Assembly: GCA_964495805.1 (NCBI GenBank)
Contig: CAZBWV010000045.1
Span: 1 to 42,143, forward strand
DNA from: JALXCH01 sp964495805
Lineage (GTDB): Bacteria; Calditrichota; Calditrichia; RBG-13-44-9
Direction of reading: 5' to 3'
DNA: 42,143 bases
The number at the start of each line of letters is the position of its first letter. Position 1 is the first letter of the stretch. Both the position numbers and the translations under genes were made by a program. The notes beneath the pieces are model-generated. The model was not told the origin of the DNA and made no database searches. It worked only from the letters and a program-made list of their open reading frames with translations. Below are positions 1 to 10,900 of this stretch, one piece after another.

Positions 1-2223
1 ACAATAATCGATCAATATAATTTTCACGGCATACTCATGGAGGACCGCCCCGCTTCCTACGATTTTACAGGCGATGGGGTGAACGAAATAGTGGTGTTTT
101 CGAACGATGATGAATGGATTTACTTATCTGCTATTGATGTGGTTAAAAATCGCATGGTGTTTCGGGAACGGCCAATTGTTCACGCATCCCCAAAGAAAGC
201 ACGCCCACATTGGGATATTAACTATTACTATCCAGTGGTAACAGATCTGGAGGGGGATGGAAAAGATGAGTTGATTTTCAATATCAACTCCGGATATTCC
301 CTGTTCCCCCGGGAGTTACTGGCCTTATCTCTACCGGAATTAGAAATCATTCACCGGTTCCCACATCACATGGGATATGTCAAACCGGTTGTGGTGGATT
401 TAGACGAAGATGGTAAAAAGGAAATTGCACTTGGAAATGTAGCTACAAATAATTTTTCGCCGGACTCTACCCTATCCGATGCATTCACCTGGAAGATCAT
501 CTTGAATCATCAATTCGAACCGATCAAACCTCCAAAGATTTTCGGTCAAAAATTCTCTGCTATCCATTATTTCCCATTACAAATAAAAAACAAACCATAC
601 CTCTTAATGTATTGCCGTCCGGAGTTACCTCAATCGCAACTAATGCTTTACCATTCCGATTATTCCATTGAAATAAAAAAGACATTTCCTTTCCAGCTTA
701 TCTCTGTTTATATCAATGAACAAGACTCTTTATTCCCCATTATAGCAACCAATAAAAAACAATTAATTTATCTGGATTCTCGCTTGCAGATAGCCCAATC
801 CTTTTCTTTTTCCCCTTCTATGAATAGAATGCTCATCTTTGCCCAATTGCCATTAGAGGAAAATACAAAATATTATTTATGTGGAGTAAATAACAAAGGT
901 TTATATTTATTAAATAAAGAAGCCGAACAGGTAACCTTTATCTCTTTGCCCGTCATAGGAAGTAATCAATCAGCTCAACTTATCCACATTAATTCCTCAC
1001 CCCATCCAGTATTTTTTGTTAAAACCAGAAATGCTCGATATCAAATCTCATTAATCTCTAATCCGTTATACCGATATCGTATTTTCGGAGAAATATTTTT
1101 ATTCCTATTTCTGATTGCCCTGTTAACTGTGGGACACTGGACATTGAATCAAATTTGGCGATATGTGTCATATTTTGTCCATTCACTCCACCATTCAGAC
1201 CACGCAATTATTCTATTAGACCATAAAGGACGGATTGTTTCGGTAAATCGTAAACTGAATCAACTTCTTTCTTTAAAAAAACCGCTTCAGCGAACCTCCC
1301 ATTATTATCATTCTTTATCCGATCGGCCAGAAATTGTAGAGGCAATTCAAGAATGTGCAAATACCGGGAAGAAGGTCAACCGAATGTTTAGTTTTGAACT
1401 CCCGGATAAAAGTTTTTTCGGAGAAGTAACGATTACTCCTTTTCGAAGCTATTTTAATTTCATCAACACGTTCCTGGTGGAGATAAAAGATAGTACCCGC
1501 GAAGTGTTACTGGAACGGCAACAAAACTGGCAGCGCAATTTACGAAAGATTATCCACGACATCAAAACACCCCTGGCGGGCGTTCAATTACAATTGCAAG
1601 CCCTGTATATGAATATTGTGGAGAAATATCCTGAAATGGAGAACGAAGTGCTGGACAAACTGGAAAAAGCACATAAAGAATTATTTCGGATATATAACAT
1701 TACCAAAGATTTTTTGAAATACACCAAATTGAATCAAATTCAATTGGATCGAATTCCACTTAAAGAATTCATTCGGGAATGCCTTCATCCCTTTCGGATT
1801 CACTTTAGCGACGACTTCCACATAGAAAGCCAGATTCATCCCACAACGCCCCAATTCGTTTGGTGGGATAAACGGCAAATCGAACTTCTTTTGCACATTT
1901 TAATCGAAAACAGTCTGGATGCACTTCAAGGAAAAGGGAAAATTGAAGTCACGGTGCAACCGTTCACTTCCTCTCCCGCTAATGGTAAAAAATGGATTGA
2001 GATTCGCATCAGTGACAACGGACCAGGCATTCCGCCGGAATTTCGCGATAAAATATTTGAACCTAACTTTAGTACTAAAAAAGAAGGAAGCGGTTTAGGT
2101 CTTTCGTTTGCACGCCAGATTGTATTGCTACATGGTGGTACCATTGAATTTTTCTCTGTGGTTTCTTCTGGTACAGTTTTTGTAGTTAAATTGCCTCAAA
2201 TGGCCAATTTAAAAAATAAGTAA
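1..2223 (+). CDS. Membrane sensor histidine kinase with FG-GAP/propeller-like sensor region (5'-partial)
   Basis: The frame is open from base 1, with 12 sense codons before the ATG at 37, so the true start probably lies outside the window. Residue numbers count from that ATG. The N-terminal ~340 residues carry Asp-rich calcium-loop motifs of the FG-GAP/VCBS type (DFTGDGVNE, DLEGDGKDE, DLDEDGKKE), suggesting a periplasmic beta-propeller sensor. One membrane helix follows near 350-375, then a PAS-like domain (~385-490). The HisKA helix has phospho-acceptor His507 in HDIKTPLAG. The HATPase domain shows the N-box at N625, DNGPG at 660-664 and a GSGLGLSF lid motif. The next gene, 12 nt downstream, is its likely response regulator. 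The ligand is unknown. The kinase call is secure; the propeller call rests on the three motifs. Confidence 0.9.
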   Translation, partial: TIIDQYNFHGILMEDRPASYDFTGDGVNEIVVFSNDDEWIYLSAIDVVKNRMVFRERPIVHASPKKARPHWDINYYYPVVTDLEGDGKDELIFNINSGYSLFPRELLALSLPELEIIHRFPHHMGYVKPVVVDLDEDGKKEIALGNVATNNFSPDSTLSDAFTWKIILNHQFEPIKPPKIFGQKFSAIHYFPLQIKNKPYLLMYCRPELPQSQLMLYHSDYSIEIKKTFPFQLISVYINEQDSLFPIIATNKKQLIYLDSRLQIAQSFSFSPSMNRMLIFAQLPLEENTKYYLCGVNNKGLYLLNKEAEQVTFISLPVIGSNQSAQLIHINSSPHPVFFVKTRNARYQISLISNPLYRYRIFGEIFLFLFLIALLTVGHWTLNQIWRYVSYFVHSLHHSDHAIILLDHKGRIVSVNRKLNQLLSLKKPLQRTSHYYHSLSDRPEIVEAIQECANTGKKVNRMFSFELPDKSFFGEVTITPFRSYFNFINTFLVEIKDSTREVLLERQQNWQRNLRKIIHDIKTPLAGVQLQLQALYMNIVEKYPEMENEVLDKLEKAHKELFRIYNITKDFLKYTKLNQIQLDRIPLKEFIRECLHPFRIHFSDDFHIESQIHPTTPQFVWWDKRQIELLLHILIENSLDALQGKGKIEVTVQPFTSSPANGKKWIEIRISDNGPGIPPEFRDKIFEPNFSTKKEGSGLGLSFARQIVLLHGGTIEFFSVVSSGTVFVVKLPQMANLKNK

Positions 2224-2235
2224 AAAGGAACAATC

Positions 2236-3597
2236 ATGCATCGAATCCTGGCTGTCGATGATGATCCTCAATTCTTAACTCATATTCAAGAATTATTGCA
2301 GTTAAAACATTATCAAGTCGATGCCATTAGCAATGCTCTGGATACGCTAAAGTATGTAAACTCCCGGGAATACCATTGTGTGCTACTGGACATTAAAATG
2401 CCCGGGGTGGATGGGATTACACTTTTGCAACAGATTAAACAAGCCAAACCGTATTTACCAATAATCATGATTTCCGGACAGAGCACTCTCCGGATCGCGG
2501 TTCAATCCATAAAATTGGGAGCTTTCGATTTCATTGAAAAAGGTGCGGATATCGATCGCCTGCTCATTACGGTTCAAAATGCGATTGCGCAATGTAACTG
2601 GTATAAAGAACGAAATTTATTACTCAGTGAACTTCAAACTCAGTACCAGATGGTAGGGACAAGTTCCGCCATGAAAAAAGTGTTTCAACAAATTGAAACC
2701 ATTGCACCAACCAATGCAAAAGTGCTCATAACCGGAGAAACCGGAACAGGCAAAGAGCTGGTGGCACGAGCCATTCACCTTCGTAGCCACCGTTCTACCA
2801 AACCATTTGTCAAGGTAAATTGTGCAGCTATTCCGGACACCCTGATCGAAAGCACTTTTTTCGGGCACAAACGGGGAAGTTTCACCGGTGCACTTCAGGA
2901 TAAAAAGGGGAAATTTGAACTGGCCCATACCGGTTCCATTTTCCTGGATGAGATAGGGGAATTGCCCATGATGGCACAGGCTAAACTGCTTTCTGTACTT
3001 CAGGACGGAGAAATTGAAAAAATCGGCGAAAACAAAAGCATTCGGGTGGATGTTCGAACGATTGCGGCAACGAATAAAAATCTGGAACAAATGATTCAGG
3101 AGGGCCAATTTCGCGAAGATTTGTTCTACCGCATCAATATGTTTCGTATCCACCTGCCCCCGTTACGTGAACGTGTGGAAGATATTCCCATACTGGTGGA
3201 TTTTTACCTGAAAAAATTTGCAGAAGAATACAACAAACCCATCACGGTGATGTCTCCTTCCGCTTTAGAAATGCTGATGAACCATCCGCTGCCGGGTAAT
3301 ATCCGAATGTTGCGTAATATTATCGAACGAGCCGTGATTCTATCCCAAACTTCCTCCATTTCTCCCGAAATCCTGGCACTCTCCATGGATTTAAGTCATC
3401 AGGACAATTTACACTATCAGGAAGACCTGGATTTAAATCGATTTCTGGAAACGCAGGAGAAAAATTTTATTCGGCGGGTATTGCTTATGTGTGATGGCGA
3501 CAAACACAAAGCGGCAGAATTAATGAAAATTGACCGAACCACCCTCTGGCGAAAAATTAAACGGTTCGATATTCAAGTTTCCGATGATCCGGAATGA
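2236..3597 (+). CDS. NtrC-family sigma-54-dependent response regulator
   Basis: This 453-residue protein has the classic three-part layout. The receiver (1-120) has phospho-acceptor D52. The AAA+ domain has Walker A GETGTGKE at 167-174 and Walker B FLDEIGELP at 236-244. A Fis-type helix-turn-helix lies at the C-terminus (about 410-447). The sigma-54 contact loop reads GSFTGA at 214-219 instead of GAFTGA; the Phe-Thr-Gly core is kept, so it should still remodel sigma-54 RNA polymerase. The start is supported by AAGGA six bases upstream. It follows the sensor kinase by 12 nt and is almost certainly its partner. Targets are unknown; I did not find a convincing -24/-12 sigma-54 promoter nearby. 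Confidence 0.95.
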   Translation: MHRILAVDDDPQFLTHIQELLQLKHYQVDAISNALDTLKYVNSREYHCVLLDIKMPGVDGITLLQQIKQAKPYLPIIMISGQSTLRIAVQSIKLGAFDFIEKGADIDRLLITVQNAIAQCNWYKERNLLLSELQTQYQMVGTSSAMKKVFQQIETIAPTNAKVLITGETGTGKELVARAIHLRSHRSTKPFVKVNCAAIPDTLIESTFFGHKRGSFTGALQDKKGKFELAHTGSIFLDEIGELPMMAQAKLLSVLQDGEIEKIGENKSIRVDVRTIAATNKNLEQMIQEGQFREDLFYRINMFRIHLPPLRERVEDIPILVDFYLKKFAEEYNKPITVMSPSALEMLMNHPLPGNIRMLRNIIERAVILSQTSSISPEILALSMDLSHQDNLHYQEDLDLNRFLETQEKNFIRRVLLMCDGDKHKAAELMKIDRTTLWRKIKRFDIQVSDDPE

Positions 3598-3675
3598 TCT
3601 CCCGGTTGTGTTCACTTTCTTCAGTCATTCCACACCACAAAATTATTTAAACAATTAGTGACACATATTTTTTCT

Positions 3676-4467
3676 TCAATATACATCATTCCGGCGATGC
3701 TTCAGCACCGGCATACGTTGACGAACCTGAAGAAGACGTTCGCGCGAAATTTCCGCCACAGTGAGCATCTCCCGATCTTCCGCCCCTTCTCCCAGGGTTA
3801 AGCCATAGGGGTCCACAATGCGGCTGGCTCCGCAATATAAAATCTCTCCTTCCCGCCCCACATGGTTGGCACCCACCACATAAAGCTGATTCTCAATGGC
3901 ACGGGCGTGCAACAAACTTACCCAGTGGCGAAGCCGGGGAAAAGGCCACGCTGCCGGAAATACCAGCACATCCGCCCCTTTTAACGCATAATAGCGGCTT
4001 AATTCCGGGAACCGAACATCATAGCAAATCTGTAAACCAAAATGCCATCCGGAAATCGTTACCAGAACGGGTTGACTGCCGGGAACGATATATTCCCCCT
4101 CATTTACCGGGTGGTAATTGGCCAGGTGAATTTTTCGATAGGTAGCAATTAATTCCCCGGCGGGATCGATCACCACCAATGTGTTGTAAATTTTACCGGA
4201 AGAGCGTTCCGCAATACCTGCAAACAGCCAGATGTGAAACTCCCGGGCGATGGAACGGATTGGTTGCATCTGGTCCCCATCCAATGGCGCGGCGTGGCGG
4301 GTAATAACGGACATGTCGTAACCGGTAGTAACCATTTCCGGAAATAATACCACCTCTGCACCCTGATCTTTCGCTCGACGCGTCCATTCCGCCATCTTTT
4401 GGATGTTATAGGTGACATCACCCAACTTACATCTGATCTGAACAGTTGCAACTCGCATGGTTTCCAT
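3676..4467 (-). CDS. Carbon-nitrogen hydrolase (nitrilase/omega-amidase superfamily)
   Basis: This 263-residue cytosolic enzyme of the nitrilase superfamily probably hydrolyses an amide. With the ATG at 4467 as residue 1, the catalytic triad is visible: E44 in FPEMV, K112 in YRKIHL and C148 in QICYDVRFPE. The stretch after the Cys, ending VFPAAWP, resembles Nit2/omega-amidase-like members rather than true nitrilases. Three in-frame ATGs compete (4473, 4467, 4458). I chose 4467 because AGGGG lies six bases upstream; the family core begins at MRVATVQ, so 4458 is also possible. It converges on the response regulator and does not overlap neighbours. The exact substrate cannot be read from the sequence. 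Confidence 0.88.
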   Translation of the reverse strand: METMRVATVQIRCKLGDVTYNIQKMAEWTRRAKDQGAEVVLFPEMVTTGYDMSVITRHAAPLDGDQMQPIRSIAREFHIWLFAGIAERSSGKIYNTLVVIDPAGELIATYRKIHLANYHPVNEGEYIVPGSQPVLVTISGWHFGLQICYDVRFPELSRYYALKGADVLVFPAAWPFPRLRHWVSLLHARAIENQLYVVGANHVGREGEILYCGASRIVDPYGLTLGEGAEDREMLTVAEISRERLLQVRQRMPVLKHRRNDVY

Positions 4468-4728
4468 ATCCATCCCCTATTTATAATCGTGAATAAATCA
4501 GCACGAAAACGATTGACCAGAGCTCGTGACTCTCATCAGCCTGCAAAGCCCATTGATAAAATGAAACATTTTAAGTTGATTATTCCATTCGAAATTGTGA
4601 AGAATTCCAGGATTTCTTCGCTTATTTTACCATTGTTTGCATGTTTTTCCATTCACCATTGAACCGGGAATTTATGCCCGATACACCTTCGCAATTCCCC
4701 CGCAGGTTGCAACCCGGGTGGTAATCAT

Positions 4729-6477
4729 TTATTCTTCTTTTTGAATCACTCTCAGTGTGCGAAGACGATTCATAGCGGCGGCAATTTCAAAGCGGCGCGG
4801 TCGGGCAAAGTTGCCCGGATGCCGTTCTCCGCGTCGGAAAGGGTCCAGGGCATCCAGTCCGCGGGTCTGGAGGAACTGCTCCAGCTCATCCAGTATTTCT
4901 GCCATGGTGCGCCGCCCATCCATCCATTGTTGCGTGGCCAGATGGATGGCATATCCCACTGCGCGAGTCTGACTGATATCCACCAGTTGCTCTACATACC
5001 GAAGGTCAATGGGTGATGTTCCAAAAAGTAAAGTCTCTAATCCTTTTGCTTCAATTTTAACCTCTCGCTTACCGCGGGAGGGATCAAAACTTCGGGCTAT
5101 GGGAATGCGGTGAGTGATCTGGCGAAACGGTTCGGGAGTTTCACGCTGGCGATGGGTAACCAGTTCACGGCTAATTCGCCGGGCTTGTTCGGTCACTTCC
5201 AGAGGCAGGTATTCCTTCATCATTATTACCGTATCTGCCACATCGAAGTAGTCACCGCTTCCGCCCATTACCAGAATGGTGGACACACCAAACTGTTCGT
5301 ACAATTCCCGCACCCGATCGATAAATGGGGTAATTGGTTCATCGGATTTATGCACCAATGCCTGCATGCGCGCATCGCGAATCATGAAATTGGTGGCGGA
5401 AGTATCCTCATCGATCAGCAGCAATTTGGCTCCAACTTCCAGTGCTTCCAGAATATTGGCTGCCTGACTGGTACTTCCGCTGGCGTCGTCGCTGGTAAAC
5501 CGTACCACATCGCCCCCGCGAGGCAGGTAATGGATAAACGGTTGCAAATTTACCAGAGCTACCCGCCGTCCGTCCTCAGCTCGAATTTTTACCGCTGTAG
5601 GATCGGTCACCACACACTCCCTTCCGTCGCCGGGGATGTGTGGATATACTCCACGCTCCAGCGCTTCCAGCAAAGTGGATTTGCCATGGTAGCCACCGCC
5701 TACAATTAACGTGATGCCAGCGGGAATCCCCATTCCCCGGACTTGTTCCCCATAAGGTTCCAGGGGATTTTTAAGAGGCAAGCTCACCCGCAGGGATTCC
5801 GGCGATTGAAACAATACAGCCATATCGGCAGGCATGGGACGCTGGCTGATGCCGCTCTCGCGGGGCAAAATAGCACCATCTGCCACAAACGCCACCAATC
5901 CCCGCTCCATAAGCTGATTGCGCAGATATTCCTGATTTTCCACACAATCCACAAAATCGTGCGCCCGGGAATGGGGCACATTTTTCCACAGCAACGATTT
6001 TTCTACCAGTTTGGGGAGTTGCTCGCACAACAATCGTCGGGCCTGATGCCCCAGTACGGTGCGACCGGCAGCGGGGAGTCCCACCTCCATGCGTGCTTCC
6101 AGCCATTCCGGGGTTACCTTTAGTGCGGTGCGCTCCAGCACTTCCTGTCCCCCAGCATCGATGCGCACCACACCACTTTTCCCGGAGCCACGAATTTCCT
6201 GGATGGTCCCGGAAATATGCTGGCGCACCTGCCGCGCCAGAAAATCTTCCAGCGCCATGCGGCGTACAGGATTGGCAAATAACTCGGGGGGAATTTCTGC
6301 AACTTTCATGGGTACCCGCAATCGAATCCGCGACGGAGACGCAAACGGATCTCCCTGTACATGGTCGATATACAGGTGGAACCAACCAAAGTGGTAGCTT
6401 CCCTGAATCTCTTTGTATGCTTTGTATCCCCGTCCGTCGATTCGACGAAGAATCTGTTCCAGCGCTTCCCGGGTCAT
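4729..6477 (-). CDS. Predicted ATPase of the ABC class (COG3044-type)
   Basis: This 582-residue soluble protein matches the family annotated as 'predicted ATPase of the ABC class'. It has the family's Walker A GGGYHGKSTLL at 260-270, a signature-like SGSTSQAAN at 333-341 and Walker B KLLLIDEDTS at 351-360. There is no membrane segment, so it is not a transporter subunit. The ~230 N-terminal residues form the family-specific region. It is monocistronic, with 261 nt to the nitrilase gene downstream. Family function is not established; a role with nucleic acids has been guessed from the ABC-ATPase fold. Family assignment is confident, function unknown. Confidence 0.85.
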   Translation of the reverse strand: MTREALEQILRRIDGRGYKAYKEIQGSYHFGWFHLYIDHVQGDPFASPSRIRLRVPMKVAEIPPELFANPVRRMALEDFLARQVRQHISGTIQEIRGSGKSGVVRIDAGGQEVLERTALKVTPEWLEARMEVGLPAAGRTVLGHQARRLLCEQLPKLVEKSLLWKNVPHSRAHDFVDCVENQEYLRNQLMERGLVAFVADGAILPRESGISQRPMPADMAVLFQSPESLRVSLPLKNPLEPYGEQVRGMGIPAGITLIVGGGYHGKSTLLEALERGVYPHIPGDGRECVVTDPTAVKIRAEDGRRVALVNLQPFIHYLPRGGDVVRFTSDDASGSTSQAANILEALEVGAKLLLIDEDTSATNFMIRDARMQALVHKSDEPITPFIDRVRELYEQFGVSTILVMGGSGDYFDVADTVIMMKEYLPLEVTEQARRISRELVTHRQRETPEPFRQITHRIPIARSFDPSRGKREVKIEAKGLETLLFGTSPIDLRYVEQLVDISQTRAVGYAIHLATQQWMDGRRTMAEILDELEQFLQTRGLDALDPFRRGERHPGNFARPRRFEIAAAMNRLRTLRVIQKEE

Positions 6478-6634
6478 CGGTTTTACCCTTTCCTTACCAT
6501 GGGTTCTTTATTTAATTACGAAAAATACAAATTTTACCGGTAAGAAAACCAGAAGAATCTAAAAACAGCTTTGATCGAATACCGGACAGCCAAAATTCTC
6601 CGGAATTCGATCCGAATAATTACCATCTGATCCC

Positions 6635-6663
6635 GAAAAAAAATCCCCGTCTGAGCGGGGATT
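6635..6663 (-). terminator. Rho-independent terminator of the kinase/phosphatase operon
   Basis: A perfect 8-bp stem, AATCCCCG (6642-6649) with CGGGGATT (6656-6663), encloses a 6-nt loop. On the minus strand it is followed by an uninterrupted U-run (the plus-strand A-run 6635-6641). It lies about 80 nt past the stop of the receiver-PP2C gene, so it closes the 11066-to-6742 operon. Confidence 0.78.
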
Positions 6664-6741
6664 GGTTCAATTGTTGTCGGACCATTTTTCTTTTGGGGAG
6701 CGGAGATATCATCTATTCTTCAGAAAAACACGAGATTCCGT

Positions 6742-7929
6742 TTACTCTATTTCCAGCGCCAGGATAGTTACATCATCTTCAAAATGCTCGCCGTTTTTCC
6801 AGCGCCTTAATTCGTCCGTCAGTGCCTGAATGGCTTCTTTTAAGGGACGATGGCGCCATTCTTCCATAATACGTTGCAATCGCTCTTTACCAAATTCTTC
6901 CATTCCGGCATTCTTTGCCTCCACCAGTCCATCCGAGTAGAGCACCATTCGATTTCCTGAATGTAATTGAAGAGTATTTTCCTGATAACGGTAATCTTCG
7001 AGAATTCCTACTGGCAAAGCCGCATTTTCGATTACTTCAGCTATTCCGTCACCATTTAATAGAATAATTTCCGGATGTCCGGCAGAAACATAACGGAAGG
7101 TTTTTTCAGGGATATTCAGGATACCGTATAAAATGGTAAAAAATTGGCCCGTATTTAACTCCAGTGGGAATTGTTGATTCAGATGATTCACCACCTGAGC
7201 TGGTGAGAACATAGCGGATTCGTCAGTGCCGTTGGGGAAATCCAACCCCAACCCCGCTTGCATGTGGGAGGGGGATAATAAATAACTCAGCGTAACCGAT
7301 CGCAAAGCAGCCGCCACACCATGCCCACTCACATCCAGCACGTACATTCCCAAATGCTTTTCATCCAGCCTAAACACATTAAAAATATCTCCGGCCAATT
7401 CATCACATGGCTGAAAGAACCATTCAATTTGCACATTTTGCAAACGCGGTGCACGAGTCGGAAGCAGCGACTTCTGGATTTCTGCTGCCATTTTCAGATC
7501 ATGCTGAATCCGTGCATTGATATTTTCCAGCACCCGGTTCTTCTCTTTTAAACTTTTCTGCAATTCAATGATTCGCTCACCCGCCCGCAGACGCATCTTC
7601 AGTTCGTCGGCATCGAACGGTTTGGTCAGGAAGTCATCTGCACCCGCTTCCATCCCGGCAATCAAGTCTTCTTTCAGGCTTTTTGCAGTCAGTATAATCG
7701 TATAAACATAATTGTTATTTTTTTTAGCCCGGATTCGATGAATCAAGTCAATCCCATCCATCTGGGGCATCATCCAATCGCTAATCACCATATCGAATGC
7801 TTCTTGTTCAAAAATACTCCAGGCTTCCGCTCCGTTTCTGGCTTCTACCACTTCGTGTCCCCATTTCTCCAGGCGACGCTGAAGCAATTTTCGTGAAATA
7901 GCATCATCTTCCGCAATCAGGATCTTCAT
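6742..7929 (-). CDS. Response regulator with PP2C/SpoIIE-type serine phosphatase output (RsbU-like)
   Basis: This 395-residue protein has a receiver (1-120, phospho-acceptor D51 in ISDWMMPQMDG), a coiled-coil linker (about 118-155) and a PP2C/SpoIIE phosphatase domain to the C-terminus. Metal-binding signatures are visible (DVSGHG near residue 198, LYSDGLVEAKN later). Such proteins dephosphorylate anti-sigma-factor antagonists in partner-switching pathways. The ATG overlaps the TGA of the upstream hybrid kinase (ATGA), with GGAGG before it, so the two are translationally coupled. The hybrid kinase ends in an Hpt domain, a natural phosphodonor for D51. No anti-sigma factor or antagonist is in the window, so the target is unknown. 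Confidence 0.93.
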   Translation of the reverse strand: MKILIAEDDAISRKLLQRRLEKWGHEVVEARNGAEAWSIFEQEAFDMVISDWMMPQMDGIDLIHRIRAKKNNNYVYTIILTAKSLKEDLIAGMEAGADDFLTKPFDADELKMRLRAGERIIELQKSLKEKNRVLENINARIQHDLKMAAEIQKSLLPTRAPRLQNVQIEWFFQPCDELAGDIFNVFRLDEKHLGMYVLDVSGHGVAAALRSVTLSYLLSPSHMQAGLGLDFPNGTDESAMFSPAQVVNHLNQQFPLELNTGQFFTILYGILNIPEKTFRYVSAGHPEIILLNGDGIAEVIENAALPVGILEDYRYQENTLQLHSGNRMVLYSDGLVEAKNAGMEEFGKERLQRIMEEWRHRPLKEAIQALTDELRRWKNGEHFEDDVTILALEIE

Positions 7930-10900
7930 TCATGAACCTCCTGCAACATTTCCTTTAACCGTTTCACCACCTCTCCCACTTCTTGTTTCAACTGTTCATA
8001 CAACTGTGCTGCCTCTTTTATTTTTCCCTCTCGCCCCAGCTTTTCTAACCGATAAGCGGTTTGATATGCTTTTTTTGCCGAAAAATTTCCCAGAACCCCT
8101 TTTAATCCGTGGGCTTCACGTTCAATCTCTTGAGCGTTCCCACTTTGAATTGCCTTTTCCAGGTCGTTTAACATTTCCTGATGGGATTCAAAAAATATTT
8201 CACCAATTTCGGACAACAGTTCCCAGTCGCCTTCCATTCTATCTTCCAGTTCTTTACGATGAATTACTTCCGGATTGGATGAACCGGCATGCTGGTTATT
8301 GGGGGATTTTTGAGGTGCCGGGTGTTGTTTGGCGGGGAATAATTTTTCGAAGATATCAAATAGTTGTTCATAGCGGAATGGTTTGGAAAGATATTCATCC
8401 ATTCCTGCATTTAAACACCGTTTTCGTTCAGCATCACCGGAATGCGCCGTTAATGCCACGATGGGAGTATGAATGTTTAATTCTTTTTCCATCATGCGGA
8501 TTTCCCGGGTGGCTTTAAATCCATCCATTACTGGCATTTGCACATCCATTAAAATAACATCGAATGGCTCGGTTTGCAGGGAATTTTTCCACAATTCCAG
8601 CGCGACCTGACCGTTTTCTGCCACAGTTACTCGATGTCCTAATCGTTCCACCAGACGAGCAGACACTTTTTGATTGACCGGATTATCCTCTGCCAGCAGT
8701 ACTTTAAGTTGCACACGATTTGCGCGCAGAGTGTGTCGGGTAACCAGGGAAACTGTGGTGGAATTGTTGTTATTCCCCAGAACGGCCAGAATAGTCTGGT
8801 ACAATTCATTTTGCCGGGTGGGTTTGGTCAGATAACCGTTAATCCCGATCTGGCGGCAGCGGGCAGCATCGCCCCGCTGACCGGATGAGGTGAGCAGCAA
8901 GATGGGAATTTTCCGGAACCGCTCCTGCTGACGAATTCGTTCGGCCAGATCAAACCCATTCATACCGGGCATTTGCATATCGGTAATAATAAGATGAAAT
9001 GGCGACGTTTCATCTTTATTGCGATTGAGAATTTCTAAAGCTTCCTGTCCATTCTGAGCCAAAAAGGCATGCATTCCCCAACCTTCCAGGATCTCGCGGA
9101 AAATCATCCGATTGGTCTGGTTATCGTCCACCACCAGGACGTTTAATCCTTTTAACATTTCGGGATTGTAATCGGGAATTGCCGGTTTGGGATTTTGCTG
9201 AACATCGAACCAGGCGGTAAAATGAAAAGTGGTTCCCGGTCCGCCATAGTTTTTCCGGAAATTGGTGGGGCTTTCCACCCAGATGCGCCCTCCCATGATA
9301 TCCACAAGCTGCTGGCAAATCGCTAATCCCAGACCGGTTCCACCATATTTCCGGGTGGTGGAACCGTCCGCCTGGCGAAATGCTTCGAAGATAATCTGAT
9401 GTTTCTCCGGTGGAATTCCGATGCCGGTATCACTTACCTCGAAGTGCAGTTTTATTCGTTTTCCCTGTTTTTCTTCTTTGTACACCCGGATGACGATCTC
9501 CCCTTCTTCGGTAAATTTAAGTGCGTTTCCTACCAGATTCACAATAATCTGCCGTAGCCGTCCGGGGTCCCCCACAATCGCATCGGGGACATCCTGCCGC
9601 ACGTGATAGGCGATTTCCAGACCTTTGTTATGTGCCCGAAATGCCAGGGTGTTCAAAATATCCGCAATGGTGTCGCGCAAATTAAAATCGATGGGATCCA
9701 GTTCCAGGCGACCTGCCTCAATTTTAGAGAAGTCCAGAATATCGTTAATCAGACTCAGCAGGGCATCGCCGGAGGATTTGATAATCGAAACAAACTCGCG
9801 TTGTTCCCGGGTTAATTCAGTATCAAAAAGCAATTCTGCCATGCCGATAATGCCATTCAGAGGCGTTCGGATTTCGTGGCTCATGTTAGCAAGGAATTGG
9901 CTGCGCACTTCCATGGCTTCGTGGGCTTTCTGCTTGGCCACCTCCAGTTCGCGAATCGTCTGGGAAAGCATGCTGGCGTGTTCTTCCAGAGTAATCCGGG
10001 TAGCTTCCAGGTCATCCGCATAGCGCTGAAGCGATTCTTCCACCAGTTGCCGCTTCACAAAACCACCAATCGCGGCAGCCATCATTAATAACACATTTTC
10101 CTCCGTCTCCGTCCATTCACGCTCACCAGTATGATCGATAAATCCCACACTCCCCCAAAAAGAACCATCAAAAATAACCGGTACAATGAGCACCGAATGA
10201 ATTTTGCGCTGACGCAGAATTCTTTGTTCCCGACGCGAAAAATCATCAATTCTCCCCCGGACAACATTCCCTTTAACAAGTTGTTCGTACCAATCTCTCA
10301 ATCCGATTCTTCGATAAGATAAATTTTGAGATACTTCCATGAACGATTCGATTTCTTTTCCGGGACGCATCCATTCATAGCGCAAATTGGCCAGCACATC
10401 TTCGTTTTCATAGTCAAAGCTATTTTCGAACACACAGATGTGGTCCACTTCCACCGCTTTCCCTAAACGCTCCAGAATGCGGTTAAAAGCCAGGTCCGTA
10501 TCCGATACAGTTAGCAGGATGTTCATGGACTCGGCCATAGCACGGAACAGCCGGTGTTGTCTTTCTTTTTCCTTTTCCGCCATGCGCTGCTCGGTCACAT
10601 CCACACCGGTTCCAATCACGTATTCAATTTCGCCCGCTTCGTTGACCATCACCGCATTCGACCAGGTGATCAGGTGCTTCCGCCCATCTTTACCAACCCA
10701 GTAATTTTCCGCGGTATTGGGGAAATCTCCTCTGGTCAGATGACTAAAAATTGATTTTACTTTTTCAACTTCTTCGGGCAAAATTAAAAAATCCCACACC
10801 TTTTTATCCAGCGCCTCTTCTGCGGAATATCCGGTTAATTTCTCACACGCGTGATTGAAATGAATAATTCTACCATCCAGGTCCAGAACCACCACCAGCG

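Noticed and set aside
2620..3153. A 177-codon minus-strand open frame inside the response regulator gene
   Set aside because: It lies entirely antisense to a confidently identified AAA+ domain; it is a frame shadow.
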